Made by a program: the position numbers and the translations under genes. From Rhodanobacter sp. C06 (GTDB lineage Bacteria > Pseudomonadota > Gammaproteobacteria > Xanthomonadales > Rhodanobacteraceae), in contig NZ_MUNP01000040.1 of NCBI RefSeq assembly GCF_002001105.1, positions 1-64,000 on the forward strand: 64,000 nucleotides of DNA, read 5' to 3'. This document shows, one piece after another, positions 18,829 to 27,923 of the stretch; within the stretch, counting starts at the first letter, position 1; each line of letters opens with the position of its first letter. The notes under the pieces were generated by a model that was given only the letters and a program-made list of their open reading frames with translations, was not told the origin of the DNA and did no database searches.

Positions 18829-19274
18829 AGCGCGTCGTCCTGCCGCTGCTGTTCGCCGGCCTGCTCGGCACCGGCCTCGCGCATGCCGCTCCCGGGCATG
18901 TGACCGCGAGCCACGCCTGGATCCGCGTGCTGCCCGGCGATCTGCCTGCAGGTGCCTACGTGATCCTGCGCAACGACAGCGACCGCGCGGTCTCGCTGAC
19001 CGGCGCCAGCAGCCCAGCCTATGGCGAGGCGATGCTGCACGAAAGCTCCAGTGCCGGCGGCATGAACCGCATGACCATGGTCGATGCGCTGGGCATTCCC
19101 GCCCACGGCACGCAGGCGCTCAAGCCGGGCGGCTACCACCTGATGCTGATGCACGCGAAACATCCCGTGCAGCCCGGCGATACGGTGCGCGTGGTGCTGG
19201 AATTCGGCGACGGTTCCACGCTGCCGGTGGATTTCACCGCACGGCCGGCGAACGCGCTGGACGACGGCCGTTGA
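18825..19274 (+). CDS. PCuAC-type periplasmic copper chaperone
   Basis: A 149-aa protein with a signal peptide (cleavage after AHA, about residue 21). The Cu(I) motif of the family is fully present with exact spacing: His72-x10-Met83-x21-His105-x-Met107. PCuAC passes copper to the oxidase CuA centre together with SCO proteins, and it is translationally coupled to one here. Confidence 0.94.
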   Translation: MKRVVLPLLFAGLLGTGLAHAAPGHVTASHAWIRVLPGDLPAGAYVILRNDSDRAVSLTGASSPAYGEAMLHESSSAGGMNRMTMVDALGIPAHGTQALKPGGYHLMLMHAKHPVQPGDTVRVVLEFGDGSTLPVDFTARPANALDDGR

Positions 19275-19275
19275 A

Positions 19276-19408
19276 CCTTTGCGATCGTCCCTGATCGCGA
19301 GAATCAAATGAGCGGCCATCCCTGGCCGCACTCTTCAATGATCCCTTGCGATCGTCCTCGATCGTGAAGATCGAACGGGCAGTCATGCGTGGCCGCCCTT
19401 TTCAATCA
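19276..19408. repeat. Imperfect tandem duplication, 67-bp unit
   Basis: Two copies (from 19276 and 19343) begin TTGCGATCGTCC and end TGGCCGC-x-CT-x-TTCAAT. Each contains a GCGATCG...GATCGTG/GCG hairpin. The second copy runs over the last codons and stop of ctaG. It lies between convergent units and could work as a double terminator. Confidence 0.7.
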
Positions 19409-20256
19409 AGCGCAGCCCGGCGCGGCGGCTGCCAGGTCTTGCGCGGCAGCCGCCCGCTGCGCGACAGCCGCAGCCACTGGCGCAGCGCCAGCAGGCCGCC
19501 GAGCGACTCCAGCAGCGCCGCCGGCACCCAGGTGATCACGCCGCCGATCATCTGCCCGGTGAGCACGTTGAAGCTGAACGCACGGCCGCAGATCTCGAAG
19601 ATCGGATAGAGGTCGCTGCGCGAGAACGTGACAATGGCGCCGGCAAGGATCTGCGGCGCCATCGTGATGCCCGGCGACAGCACGCGCATGCCCGCGCCCA
19701 TGCGTCCCGGCGGGTGCGGCCGGTGGTCGAGGATCAGCGACCAGTAGACGAAGCCCGAGAGCAGCATCGTCCAGTTCATGAAGCGGTAGACGCGCCAGTC
19801 CAGCATGGCCAGCGTCTGCGCCCACGGCACCAGCCAGATCAGCACGAAGAACACGAACAGGATCGACGCCAGCAACGGCTGGAACAGCACGCCGCTGACG
19901 GCACGCCACGGCCACGAGCCCCGCAGCGGCTTCAGCCAGCGCAGCCGCCAGCGCCGCGGCAGGCCCGCGCGCAGCACGCTGGCGGGGAACGAGGCGCAGA
20001 TCAGCAGCGGCGCGAGGTGGTGCAGCAGCAACTGCTGCAGGCGATGCACGAAGAACTCGTGCTCGGCGTAGAAATCCAGATAGGTCTGCAGCGTGAGCCA
20101 GATGATCGCCATGCCGACCCAGAACGCCGCGCGGCGGGCGCGACTCACGCGCAGGCGCCGGCTGCCGCGCCAGTACAGCACGCCGGCCAGCAGGAAGCTC
20201 GCGAGAAACACCCACGAGAACTCCCACGGCACGATCCATTTCAGCAACGTTGCCAT
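19402..20256 (-). CDS. ctaG: Cytochrome c oxidase assembly factor CtaG (caa3 type)
   Basis: A 284-aa integral membrane protein with about seven helices. It matches the caa3-type CtaG family (COX assembly), not the Cox11-type CtaG: YLDFYAEHEFFVHRLQQLLLHH, APLL, FMNWTMLLSGFVYWSLILDHRPHP and a helix with ITMAPQILAGAI are typical segments, and the repeated His residues within membrane helices are candidate copper ligands. It converges on the SCO1/PCuAC pair across a tandem repeat. Confidence 0.88.
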   Translation of the reverse strand: MATLLKWIVPWEFSWVFLASFLLAGVLYWRGSRRLRVSRARRAAFWVGMAIIWLTLQTYLDFYAEHEFFVHRLQQLLLHHLAPLLICASFPASVLRAGLPRRWRLRWLKPLRGSWPWRAVSGVLFQPLLASILFVFFVLIWLVPWAQTLAMLDWRVYRFMNWTMLLSGFVYWSLILDHRPHPPGRMGAGMRVLSPGITMAPQILAGAIVTFSRSDLYPIFEICGRAFSFNVLTGQMIGGVITWVPAALLESLGGLLALRQWLRLSRSGRLPRKTWQPPRRAALD

Positions 20257-20323
20257 CAGTCCAGCATAGCGCCGGCAGCGGCGCGCCCATTGCGGCGGAT
20301 TGCCGCTCGCGGCGCCGGCATGT

Positions 20324-22237
20324 TCACGGCCGCCGCCGGTTGCGGCGGGTGCGACGCCAGCCGTACAGCAGGCCCAGCAGCGCCACCAGCGCAGGCACCA
20401 CCACGATGTTGATCACCTTCAGGCGCAGGCCCAGCGCGTCGATCTCGGCGTTGAGCTGGTGCTGCACGTCGCGCAGCTCCTTGTTGATCGCCAACTGGCG
20501 CTGGCGGAACTGCTCGATCTCGCGCCGCTGCTCGGTGCTGACGTTGCCGCCGTGGCCGCCCTTGCCCGGCTGCAGCTCCTCCAGCCGCTGCCGCGTTTCG
20601 GCCAGCTCGCGTTCCAGCTCCTGCTCCTTCTGCAGGAATTTCTGGTCGGCCACGTTGCGCAGTGCCTCCACGCGGGTGAACGGCCGCTGCGAGGTGGAAC
20701 GGCCGCGGACCGACAGCAGCGCCGAGGAACCGCTGAGGTTGTCCACCAGGTTGCTGACGAACTCGCCGTTGTTCGCGAACGGCTGCATCATGACCTGGCC
20801 CAGGATGGTCTGCGGCTCCACCCACAGTCGGTCGCTGAGCAGGTCGGTGTCGGCGACCAGGATCACCTCGTCGCCGGCGGCCGAGCGCGCCAGGTGGCCG
20901 GGCTGTTTCGCGCGCTCGGGAAACGCGCTGGCGAAGCCGCCGCGCAGGCGCGCGGCGAACACGTAGTTGGTGTTGTCCGGCTTGTAGTCCTGCAGCAGCA
21001 GGGCCGGGTTGTCGATGGCCTGGAGCACCCGCACCACCGGCACCGCCTCGGCATCGGCGCTGCTCTGCAGCAGCGGGATCAACCGTGCGCTCGCGTTCGG
21101 GGTGAGGTCGAAGTGGCCGGCGGTGGACAGATCGATGCGCTGCAGGCTCGCGGTGACCACGTCGCCGTGGTTGAGCTGCTGCGCGTCCAGCCCCAGCATC
21201 GCCGGATGGCTGACGTTGTTGCCGTTGAGCTCGATGGTCAGCGCGTGCGCGCGGTCCAGCACCACCTCGTGCGGGTCGTAGCGCACGCCCCAGGCCGCGA
21301 ACAGCCGCGGCAGGTTCGAGCTGTGGTCGGGCAGCGTGCCGCTGGCGGGATCGCCCGGCGTGTCGTCCAGTTCTGCATCCGGGTCGACGAACACCACCAG
21401 GTGGCCGCCGCGCAGCACGTACTGGTCGATCGCGTACAGCGCGTCCGCCGGCAGGTTCTTGGGATGGATCAGCAGCAGCACGCGGATGTCCGCGCCGACC
21501 TGCTTGAGCTGACCGGGATCGATCGTCTTCACCTCGAACAGCTGGGCCAGCTGCTGCATCGCCACCCAGGGCTGCTGGCCCAGCACCGGGTTGCCCTCCA
21601 CCGGCAGCGAACTGATCACGCCGATGTGCGGCTTGTTGACCTGGTTGAGTTCGTACAGCAGCTTGGCGATGTCGTATTCGAGGAAGGATTCGCGCGCCGG
21701 ATCGAAGAACGGGATCGCCAGCATGCGCTCCGGCGCGGCCTCGACCGTCTCGCTGTCGGCGCCGCCGGGCAGTACGCTGCCGGCCAGGCCGAAGAACACC
21801 CGCTCGCCGTTGCTGCCGCCGCTGGCCGAGGTGAGCCCCGCGCCTTCGGCGCTGGCCTCGTCGTCGGAGTACGGCACCGGATCGACCACCACGAGTTTCA
21901 CGCGCCCGTGGGAGCGGGCCGCGATCTCCTGCAGCATGTCGCGCACGCGCTGCTCGTAGCTGCGCAGCTTGGGCAGGTCGCGGGTGGCGTGCTCGGAGAA
22001 ATAAAGCGTGAGGCGCAGCGGCCGCTGCAGGTGGTCGACGATCTGCAGGGTGCCGGACGAGAGCGTGTACAGCCGGTCGGCGGTGAGGTCGATGCGCCGC
22101 GTGCGCAGCCAGTGTCCGCTCGACACGATCAGCGACACGAAGACCAGGGTCAGCAGTACCAGCGCCGCGTACAGCGTGGCGCGCCGGTTCCAGCGCAGCG
22201 GCGTGGTGAATACAGCGGGAAGGCGCAGACGGGCCAT
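20324..22237 (-). CDS. GldG-like auxiliary subunit of an ABC exporter
   Basis: A 637-aa protein with an N-terminal membrane helix (24-41), a large extracytoplasmic part resembling the DUF7088/GldG region (RIDLTADRLYTLSSGT, then a flavodoxin-like domain with VLLLIHPKNLPADALYAIDQYVLRGG and VFVDPDAE), a coiled coil at about 540-610 (QKEQELERELAETRQRLEEL) and a C-terminal helix (618-630). This is the composition of the GldG subunit that accompanies GldF/GldA in Bacteroidetes gliding, but the family also occurs in non-gliding proteobacteria. It is the last gene of a three-gene operon; its start is 3 bp after the permease stop. Confidence 0.88.
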   Translation of the reverse strand: MARLRLPAVFTTPLRWNRRATLYAALVLLTLVFVSLIVSSGHWLRTRRIDLTADRLYTLSSGTLQIVDHLQRPLRLTLYFSEHATRDLPKLRSYEQRVRDMLQEIAARSHGRVKLVVVDPVPYSDDEASAEGAGLTSASGGSNGERVFFGLAGSVLPGGADSETVEAAPERMLAIPFFDPARESFLEYDIAKLLYELNQVNKPHIGVISSLPVEGNPVLGQQPWVAMQQLAQLFEVKTIDPGQLKQVGADIRVLLLIHPKNLPADALYAIDQYVLRGGHLVVFVDPDAELDDTPGDPASGTLPDHSSNLPRLFAAWGVRYDPHEVVLDRAHALTIELNGNNVSHPAMLGLDAQQLNHGDVVTASLQRIDLSTAGHFDLTPNASARLIPLLQSSADAEAVPVVRVLQAIDNPALLLQDYKPDNTNYVFAARLRGGFASAFPERAKQPGHLARSAAGDEVILVADTDLLSDRLWVEPQTILGQVMMQPFANNGEFVSNLVDNLSGSSALLSVRGRSTSQRPFTRVEALRNVADQKFLQKEQELERELAETRQRLEELQPGKGGHGGNVSTEQRREIEQFRQRQLAINKELRDVQHQLNAEIDALGLRLKVINIVVVPALVALLGLLYGWRRTRRNRRRP

Positions 22238-22239
22238 CG

Positions 22240-22974
22240 TCAGCGCACCCGCTTCAGTTCGAGCAGCAGCACGCCTGCGATCAGCCAGCCGACGATGCTG
22301 AGCACGAAGTAGGCCAGGTCGCGCAGGTCGAGCACGCCGCGCGCGATCGCCTCGAAGTGCCGCAGCATGCTGAGGTAGGCCAGCGCATTGATCAGCCGGC
22401 GCGGCAGCGCGCCGGAGAAGAAGTCCAGCACCTGCGGCTGGCCGGCCAGGATCAGCAGCACGCACACCGTGGCGGTGAGCACGAACGCCACCACCTGGCT
22501 GCGGGTCAGCGCTGACAGGCAGGCACCGATCGCCACGAAGCTGCCGGCCATCAGCCAGCTGCCCAGGTAGCCCGCGAAGACCACCCCGTTGTCGGGCGAA
22601 CCGAGGTAATTCACGGTGAGCCAGATCGGGAAGGTCAGCGCCAGCGCCAGCCCGATGAACAGCCACGCGGCGAGGAACTTGCCCAGCATCGCCTGCCACA
22701 GCGTCAGCGGCAGGCTCAGCAGCAGTTCCAGCGTGCCGCCCTTGGCCTCCTCCGCCCACATGCGCATGGTCACCGCGGGCACCAGGATCAGGTACAGCCA
22801 GGGATGCACCACGAAGAACGGCTGCAGGTCGGCCTGGCCGCGCTCGTAGAAGTCGCCCGTGTAGAACGTGAGGATGCCCGCCAGCACCAGGAAGATGACC
22901 AGGAACACGTAGGCCATCGGCGTCACGAAGAAGCTGCGCAGCTCGCGCCGCAACACCGCGTTGACCGGGCTCAT
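22240..22974 (-). CDS. ABC-2 type transporter permease (GldF-like)
   Basis: A 244-aa permease with six predicted helices. The N-terminal segment VLRRELRSFFVTPMAYVFLVIFLVL and the conserved MRMWAEEAKGGTLELLLSLPL loop are diagnostic of the Gld-type ABC-2 permeases. It is coupled to the ATPase gene by an ATGA overlap and directly followed by the GldG-like gene. The exported substrate cannot be read from the sequence. Confidence 0.9.
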   Translation of the reverse strand: MSPVNAVLRRELRSFFVTPMAYVFLVIFLVLAGILTFYTGDFYERGQADLQPFFVVHPWLYLILVPAVTMRMWAEEAKGGTLELLLSLPLTLWQAMLGKFLAAWLFIGLALALTFPIWLTVNYLGSPDNGVVFAGYLGSWLMAGSFVAIGACLSALTRSQVVAFVLTATVCVLLILAGQPQVLDFFSGALPRRLINALAYLSMLRHFEAIARGVLDLRDLAYFVLSIVGWLIAGVLLLELKRVR

Positions 22975-23912
22975 GCGCTCGCCCCCATCGCGTCCTGCGC
23001 GGTGGTGATCTGGCGGAACACCTCGTCCAGCCGCCCGCGTTCGAGCTGGATCTCGGAAACCTCCAGCCCCTGCTCGCGCAGCAGCTGCTCCACCGGTTCC
23101 AGGATGCGGGCGCCCGGCCTCGGAAACACGGTGATGCGCCCGTCCAGCGGATCCACCTCGATCGAAGCCACCTGCGGCAGCCGACCCAGCATCTCCTGCG
23201 AGACCCCGCTGCCCGGCGCGCTGAACGACACCGCGCCGTGGTAGCGCGAACGCGCCTCCAGCTCGGCGGGCGTGGCGTCGGCCAGCAGCTTCCCGCGCGC
23301 GACGATTACCACGCGGTTGCACAAGGCGTGCACTTCCTCCAGCAGGTGCGTGGAGATCAGGATGGTGCGCTCGCGCGCCATCGCGTCGATCAGCTGGCGC
23401 ACGGTGTGCTTCTGGTTGGGGTCGAGGCCATCGGTGGGTTCGTCCAGCATCAGCACCGGCGGATCGTGCAGGATCGCCTGGGCCAGCCCCACGCGCCGGC
23501 GCAGTCCCTTGGACAGCGTGTCGATGCCGGCCTCCAGCACGTCCTCCAGCTGCAACCAGCCCACTACCTCGTCGAAGCGGCGATGCCCCACCTCGGCGGT
23601 GAGCTTGCGCATGCGCGCGATGAACACCAGGAACTCGCGCACCGTCATCTCGCCGTAGCTGGGTGCGCCCTCGGGCAGGTAGCCCAGCGCACGGCGCGCG
23701 GCAAGCGGCGCGCGCTGCACGTCGTACCCGCAAACCCGCGCGGTGCCGCTGGTGGGCGCGAGGAAACCCGCGATCATGCGCATTGCGGTGGACTTGCCGG
23801 CGCCGTTCGGCCCGAGCAGGCCCAGCACCTGGCCGGGTTCGGCGCGGATGCTCAGCGCGTCCACCGCGGTGAGCTGGCCGTAGCGGCGGGTGAGTCGTTC
23901 GGTCTCGATCAT
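22971..23912 (-). CDS. ABC transporter ATP-binding protein (GldA-like)
   Basis: A 313-aa ATPase with Walker A GPNGAGKST (about 35-43), the signature LSKGLRRRVGLAQ and Walker B VLMLDEPTDGLD, followed by the His loop in STHLLEE. The C-terminal ~90 residues form the accessory domain usual for GldA/CcmA-type ATPases. It is the first gene of the exporter operon (ATPase, permease, GldG-like subunit). Confidence 0.93.
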   Translation of the reverse strand: MIETERLTRRYGQLTAVDALSIRAEPGQVLGLLGPNGAGKSTAMRMIAGFLAPTSGTARVCGYDVQRAPLAARRALGYLPEGAPSYGEMTVREFLVFIARMRKLTAEVGHRRFDEVVGWLQLEDVLEAGIDTLSKGLRRRVGLAQAILHDPPVLMLDEPTDGLDPNQKHTVRQLIDAMARERTILISTHLLEEVHALCNRVVIVARGKLLADATPAELEARSRYHGAVSFSAPGSGVSQEMLGRLPQVASIEVDPLDGRITVFPRPGARILEPVEQLLREQGLEVSEIQLERGRLDEVFRQITTAQDAMGASA

Positions 23913-24070
23913 GGATGAGCGGGCGGCGGGAACACCTGCAATGTACCGCAAGCGTGCGGGAAGGTTCCGGCGCATCGGCAGCGGTCCAAGCACAAAACGC
24001 CAGGACTGCCGTTTTGCACGTCCGCAGGACGCCCGCGAGGGTGGCGCGCACGGATGTGCGCCATGAAAAC

Positions 24071-24098
24071 GAAAGGCCCTTCCGGAGAAGGGCCTTTC
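24071..24098 (-). terminator. Rho-independent terminator of the SRPBCC gene
   Basis: GAAAGGCCCTTC-cgga-GAAGGGCCTTTC is a perfect 12-bp stem. On the minus strand it is followed by GTTTTC. It sits 21 bases after the stop of the upstream minus-strand gene. The rest of the 206-bp gap to the ABC ATPase start shows no gene. Confidence 0.85.
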
Positions 24099-24118
24099 GA
24101 TGGAACGACAAGCGGGGC

Positions 24119-25480
24119 TCAGTGGCTGCTGGCGGGTGCCGGGGCGGTGCTCGCCGGGGCCGGCGCGCTGCCGGCGGCGGCCGGGCCTTGCACTTCCAGC
24201 GTCGGCTGCTTGATGCCGGCGGCCTGCTCCGGGGTCTGGTCCGGCGCGTTGGTGATCGGCAGGTACACGTCGAATTCGGCGTAGCTGGTGATGTTGCCCT
24301 GCGCATCCTTCAGTTCGGGCTTGGCCAGGATGTCGTACATGCGGTTCACCACGTCGTCGAACTTGTAGCCGTGGGTCAACGCATAGGCCTTCAGCATGTC
24401 GCGGGTCTGCGGCACGCCGGCGGCGGTACCGTTCCACACGCCTTCCAGCGCGGCGCCGCCGAACGCCAGGGTGGCGCGCACGTCGCCGTCGACGATCAGG
24501 CGGCCGAACTTGTCGTGGTCGCCCGGGTTCAGCGCCGCCGGGGCGGCGGGAGCCGCAGCGGTGCCGGCATCGGCCGGGGCGCTGCTGTCCAGCGCGGGCG
24601 GCGTCGGCGCGGTGAGCTGCTGGGTCTGGCCGTTGACATTGACGGTGCTGGAATCGATCGGCATCGCCACGTCGAAGGTGTAGGTGGTGTCGCCGTAGTT
24701 GGTGGTGAAGATGATGCGCGGGCCGGTGACGTTCACACCCAGCTTCTTCGCCGTGGCCTGGATTTGCGCCACCGCCTTGTTGACGGTGTCGGCCAGGCCC
24801 TCGATGCCGTCCTTGCGCTGGATCGAGGCCGGCACCAGCAGCACCGGGGTCTGCTCGGTCTGGCGGATGTACGGGATCAGGTCGCCGTAGTTGACGTTCG
24901 GCACCGAGGCCAGCACGTTCTGCAGGCTGTTCAGGCCGAACTCGATGAACGAGTCGGGATCGCCGTGGATGTACAGGTTGGCGAAGCGGTTCACCAGGTT
25001 CCAGCCGTACTTCACGTCATACGACCAGGTGATGTTGGTGAGCTGGTTGCGGCTGCCCTGGCGTTCCAGGTCGAGGGTGAAGGTCTTGTCGTAGCCCTTC
25101 CAGCCGTTGTCCAGGTCCCACACGATCTTCGCGCTCTTGGCGGTGCCGTCGACCTTGTTGAAATCCGGGGTGGCGCTGTCGATGGTCAGCGAGCCGCTGC
25201 CCGCGCGGGGATCGCTGCTGGTCCAGCTCACTTCGGCACCGGGGCCGAAAGCCTTGCCGGACCAGTTGTACTTGATGTGCGCATCGTACGAGTTCAGCAC
25301 CGAGAACTCGGGCAGGCGACGGAAGTTCGCGAGCACGTCGTAGACCTGGCGCATGTCCTTGCCGACCACCAGCGAACGCTCGATGTGGCCGCTGCCGGGC
25401 ATGATCACCGCGGCCAGCACGCCGATGCCGATGACGATGGCGCACGCCATCAGAAATTCAAGAACACGAACACGCATCAT
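24119..25480 (-). CDS. Membrane-anchored SRPBCC (polyketide-cyclase-like) protein
   Basis: A 453-aa protein starting at ATG 25480 or the adjacent ATG 25477. Residues 5-27 are a membrane anchor. Residues 33-180 match the START/SRPBCC fold as used in polyketide cyclase-like proteins (HIERSLVVGKDMRQVYDVLANFRRLPEFSVLNSYD, seen as separate blocks). The second half has GyrI-like character (DILAKPELKDAQGNITSYAEFDVYLPI). A low-complexity Ala/Pro segment lies between the halves and another ends the protein. It would bind a hydrophobic ligand outside the membrane. It forms its own unit with a terminator. No partner is evident. Confidence 0.75.
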   Translation of the reverse strand: MMRVRVLEFLMACAIVIGIGVLAAVIMPGSGHIERSLVVGKDMRQVYDVLANFRRLPEFSVLNSYDAHIKYNWSGKAFGPGAEVSWTSSDPRAGSGSLTIDSATPDFNKVDGTAKSAKIVWDLDNGWKGYDKTFTLDLERQGSRNQLTNITWSYDVKYGWNLVNRFANLYIHGDPDSFIEFGLNSLQNVLASVPNVNYGDLIPYIRQTEQTPVLLVPASIQRKDGIEGLADTVNKAVAQIQATAKKLGVNVTGPRIIFTTNYGDTTYTFDVAMPIDSSTVNVNGQTQQLTAPTPPALDSSAPADAGTAAAPAAPAALNPGDHDKFGRLIVDGDVRATLAFGGAALEGVWNGTAAGVPQTRDMLKAYALTHGYKFDDVVNRMYDILAKPELKDAQGNITSYAEFDVYLPITNAPDQTPEQAAGIKQPTLEVQGPAAAGSAPAPASTAPAPASSH

Positions 25481-25747
25481 TCCAGGGTCTCCGAACGTCT
25501 GTACGCGGTACTCAGGTGTTGCCCCAGCCGTCGCGCGGGCCTTGGCTGCGGCTCGATCGCGGGGAGATGACCGGGGGTCGGCAAACGCCGAAGGACTGGA
25601 TGTTACTTGCTCATGCGCCGGAACGCCATCGGGTTTCGGCAAGCCGTATGGACGGCTGCAAGACCTTGTTGCGGCAGGCTTGTCGGACCGCGCCGGACGC
25701 TGCGCCGCAGCATCCGCGGGCGCATGGATGCATCGGCGCGCCGCGGC

Positions 25748-26389
25748 TCAGACGATGCCCAGCTCCAGCGCCTTCAGCACGGCGCGGGTGCGGTCGCGCA
25801 CGCCCAGCTTGGAGAGGATGTTGGAGACGTGGTTCTTCACCGTGCCCTCCGCCACCTTCAGCGAGTTGGCGATCTCCTTGTTGGAGTAGCCGCCGGAGAG
25901 CAGGCGCAGGATCTCGGTCTCGCGTTCGGTCAGCGGATCGGGCTGCTCCAGGCTGGTGAACTGGTTCTGCATGCGCCCCACCCCGGCCAGCAGGCGCTGG
26001 GTGACCATCGGCGCCACCAGCGAGCCGCCCGCGGCCACGGTGCGCACCGCCTCCACCAGTTGCTCCAGCGAGACATCCTTCAGGAGATAGCCGCGCGCGC
26101 CGGCCTTCAGCCCCTGCAGCACCAGTTGGTCGTCGTCGAAGGTGGTGAGGATGATGGTGGGCGGCAGCTCGTTGCGCGCGGCGAGCGCCTGCAGCACCTC
26201 CAGCCCGCTCATGTTCGGCATGCGCAGGTCCAGCAGCACCACGTCGGGCTTGACGCGGGGGATCTCCTGCACCGCCTGCGCGCCGTCGGCGCACTCGGCC
26301 ACCACGCGGATGTCCTGGGCCAGATCGAGCAGCGAGCGCACGCCCTGGCGCACCAGGTTCTGGTCGTCGACGAGACAGACGGAAATCAT
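25748..26389 (-). CDS. NarL/FixJ-type response regulator
   Basis: A 213-aa protein with an N-terminal receiver (acidic pair DD at 8-9, phosphoacceptor Asp54 in VLLDLRMPN, Thr at about 83, Lys at about 104 in GYLLKD) and a C-terminal LuxR helix-turn-helix (LTERETEILRLLSGGYSNKEIA and VKNHVSNILSKLGV). GAGGAT precedes ATG 26389. It lies 121 bp downstream of the sensor kinase on the same strand, forming a two-component pair. The 267-bp gap downstream (25481-25747) holds nothing that I can identify. Confidence 0.94.
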   Translation of the reverse strand: MISVCLVDDQNLVRQGVRSLLDLAQDIRVVAECADGAQAVQEIPRVKPDVVLLDLRMPNMSGLEVLQALAARNELPPTIILTTFDDDQLVLQGLKAGARGYLLKDVSLEQLVEAVRTVAAGGSLVAPMVTQRLLAGVGRMQNQFTSLEQPDPLTERETEILRLLSGGYSNKEIANSLKVAEGTVKNHVSNILSKLGVRDRTRAVLKALELGIV

Positions 26390-26510
26390 CGCGGATCCTC
26401 GAAGCGGTCGTCGTTCCGGTGCGGCATCGAACGACAGGGGAAACAATGCGGTGTCCGAACCGATGCATTCTGGCATGCGAAAAGCGCGTGGCGCGAACTC
26501 ATAGTGAGCA

Positions 26511-27746
26511 TCACGGCACACTCAGCGCGGGCGGTTCGAGCCGCGAAGGCGCATGCGCCAATTCCGGCTGCTCGCCCAGCGGTAGGCGCACGGTGAGCGC
26601 GAAGCCCTCGCCCGGCGCGGTTTCCAGCACCAGGCTGCCGCCGAACTCGGCCAGCCGCTCGCGCATGCCCGACAGGCCGTTGCCCGCCTCCGGCTGGGTG
26701 GCGCCGCGGCCGTCGTCGCGCGCATGCAGGCCCAGCAGGCTCGGCCCGGCGTAGGCGAAGGTCAGCCACAGGTTGCGTGCGCCGGCGTGCCGCGCGGTAT
26801 TGGTGATGATCTCCTGCGCGCAGCGCAGCAGCACCTGGGCGCGGCGCGGATCCTCCACGCTGAAGCGCGGCGGCATGCTCACGTGCACCTTGAGTCCCGG
26901 CACGCCTTCGGTGAGGCTGCGCAGCGCCTGGGTGAGGTCGATCGCGTCGTCCTGGCGCAGCTCGCTCACCGCCTCGCGCACGTCGGTCAGCAGGTGCTTG
27001 GCGGTGGCCTGCGCCTTGCGCACGTGCGCGACGGCGTCCTCGTTGCAGACGTGGCTGGCCACTTCCAGGTTCAGGCTCAGCGCGGTGAGGTGGTGGCCGA
27101 TCAGGTCGTGCAGCTCGCGCGCGATGCGCATGCGCTCGGCCAGCCGGCTGGACTCGGCCAGCAGCGCGCGGGTGGCACGCAGCTCGGAGTTGAGCCGGCG
27201 GAGCGCCTCGCGCTCCTCGGTCTGCTGGCTGGCCACCACCGAGGCGATGAACGCCAGCGCGCAGATGCCCAGGTAGATGATGGTCTGCAGGATCACCTTG
27301 ATGAAGCTGTGGCCGAACTCGGGAAAGTGCACGAACACCGCGATCAGGCTGAGGTACTGCAGCACGATGCAGAACACGCCGAGCCAGAGCGGCAGCAGCC
27401 AGGGCAGCACCAGCGACGTCACCGCGAACAGCATCGCGACCAGGCCGCTGTGGCTGTACCAGCCGACGGCCACCGCCGCGGCGCTCATCACCAGGACACC
27501 CACCAGCCGCAGCCCCACGTGGCGGCGCGAACCGAGGTCGTAGGTCACCGCCCAGTACAGCACTCCGAACGACAGGTAGCACAACGTCCAGATCAGCAGC
27601 GAGAACCCGGGACGATGCAACTGGCTCAGGCGGTCGGGCGCCCACTCGGTGAGCAGCGGCGTCCCCACGCACAGATAGGTGAACAATCCGGCGAAGCGCA
27701 GCAGCCGGATATGGCTGAAATTGACCTGAGGCATGCCGCACATCAT
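26511..27746 (-). CDS. NarL-type sensor histidine kinase (HisKA_3)
   Basis: About 411 aa from ATG 27746 (27734 is also possible). Residues 15-172 contain six membrane helices with short loops and no periplasmic sensor domain, so the signal is probably sensed in the membrane. The HisKA_3 motif is ELHDLIGHHLTALSLN with phosphoacceptor His213; the ATPase domain has EIITNTARHAGA (N box), DDGRGA and NGLSGMRERL. The architecture resembles DesK-type kinases that monitor membrane state. Its partner is the regulator at 25748-26389. Confidence 0.92.
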   Translation of the reverse strand: MMCGMPQVNFSHIRLLRFAGLFTYLCVGTPLLTEWAPDRLSQLHRPGFSLLIWTLCYLSFGVLYWAVTYDLGSRRHVGLRLVGVLVMSAAAVAVGWYSHSGLVAMLFAVTSLVLPWLLPLWLGVFCIVLQYLSLIAVFVHFPEFGHSFIKVILQTIIYLGICALAFIASVVASQQTEEREALRRLNSELRATRALLAESSRLAERMRIARELHDLIGHHLTALSLNLEVASHVCNEDAVAHVRKAQATAKHLLTDVREAVSELRQDDAIDLTQALRSLTEGVPGLKVHVSMPPRFSVEDPRRAQVLLRCAQEIITNTARHAGARNLWLTFAYAGPSLLGLHARDDGRGATQPEAGNGLSGMRERLAEFGGSLVLETAPGEGFALTVRLPLGEQPELAHAPSRLEPPALSVP

Positions 27747-27875
27747 TGGACACGCGCCCGGCTCGCGCAATGCGCGGGAAGTCATCCCTGCCGAAAGGCA
27801 TGCGACTGCTTTACAGCGTCTTTACATGTGGCGGCGCGAGGTGTGCGGGTGGCGGGGGCATGCCATAATGTGACA

Positions 27876-27906
27876 TTGACGCGAGGCCACGCCGGCCTCC
27901 TATAAC
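27876..27906 (+). promoter_or_regulatory. Weak candidate promoter of the GNAT-min operon
   Basis: TTGACG (27876) and TATAAC (27901) are separated by 19 bases, longer than ideal, and a CATAAT lies at 27864 as another possible -10 element. GGAG follows, 7 bases before ATG 27924. Confidence 0.3.
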
Positions 27907-27923
27907 ACTTTGCGGAGCAACGA

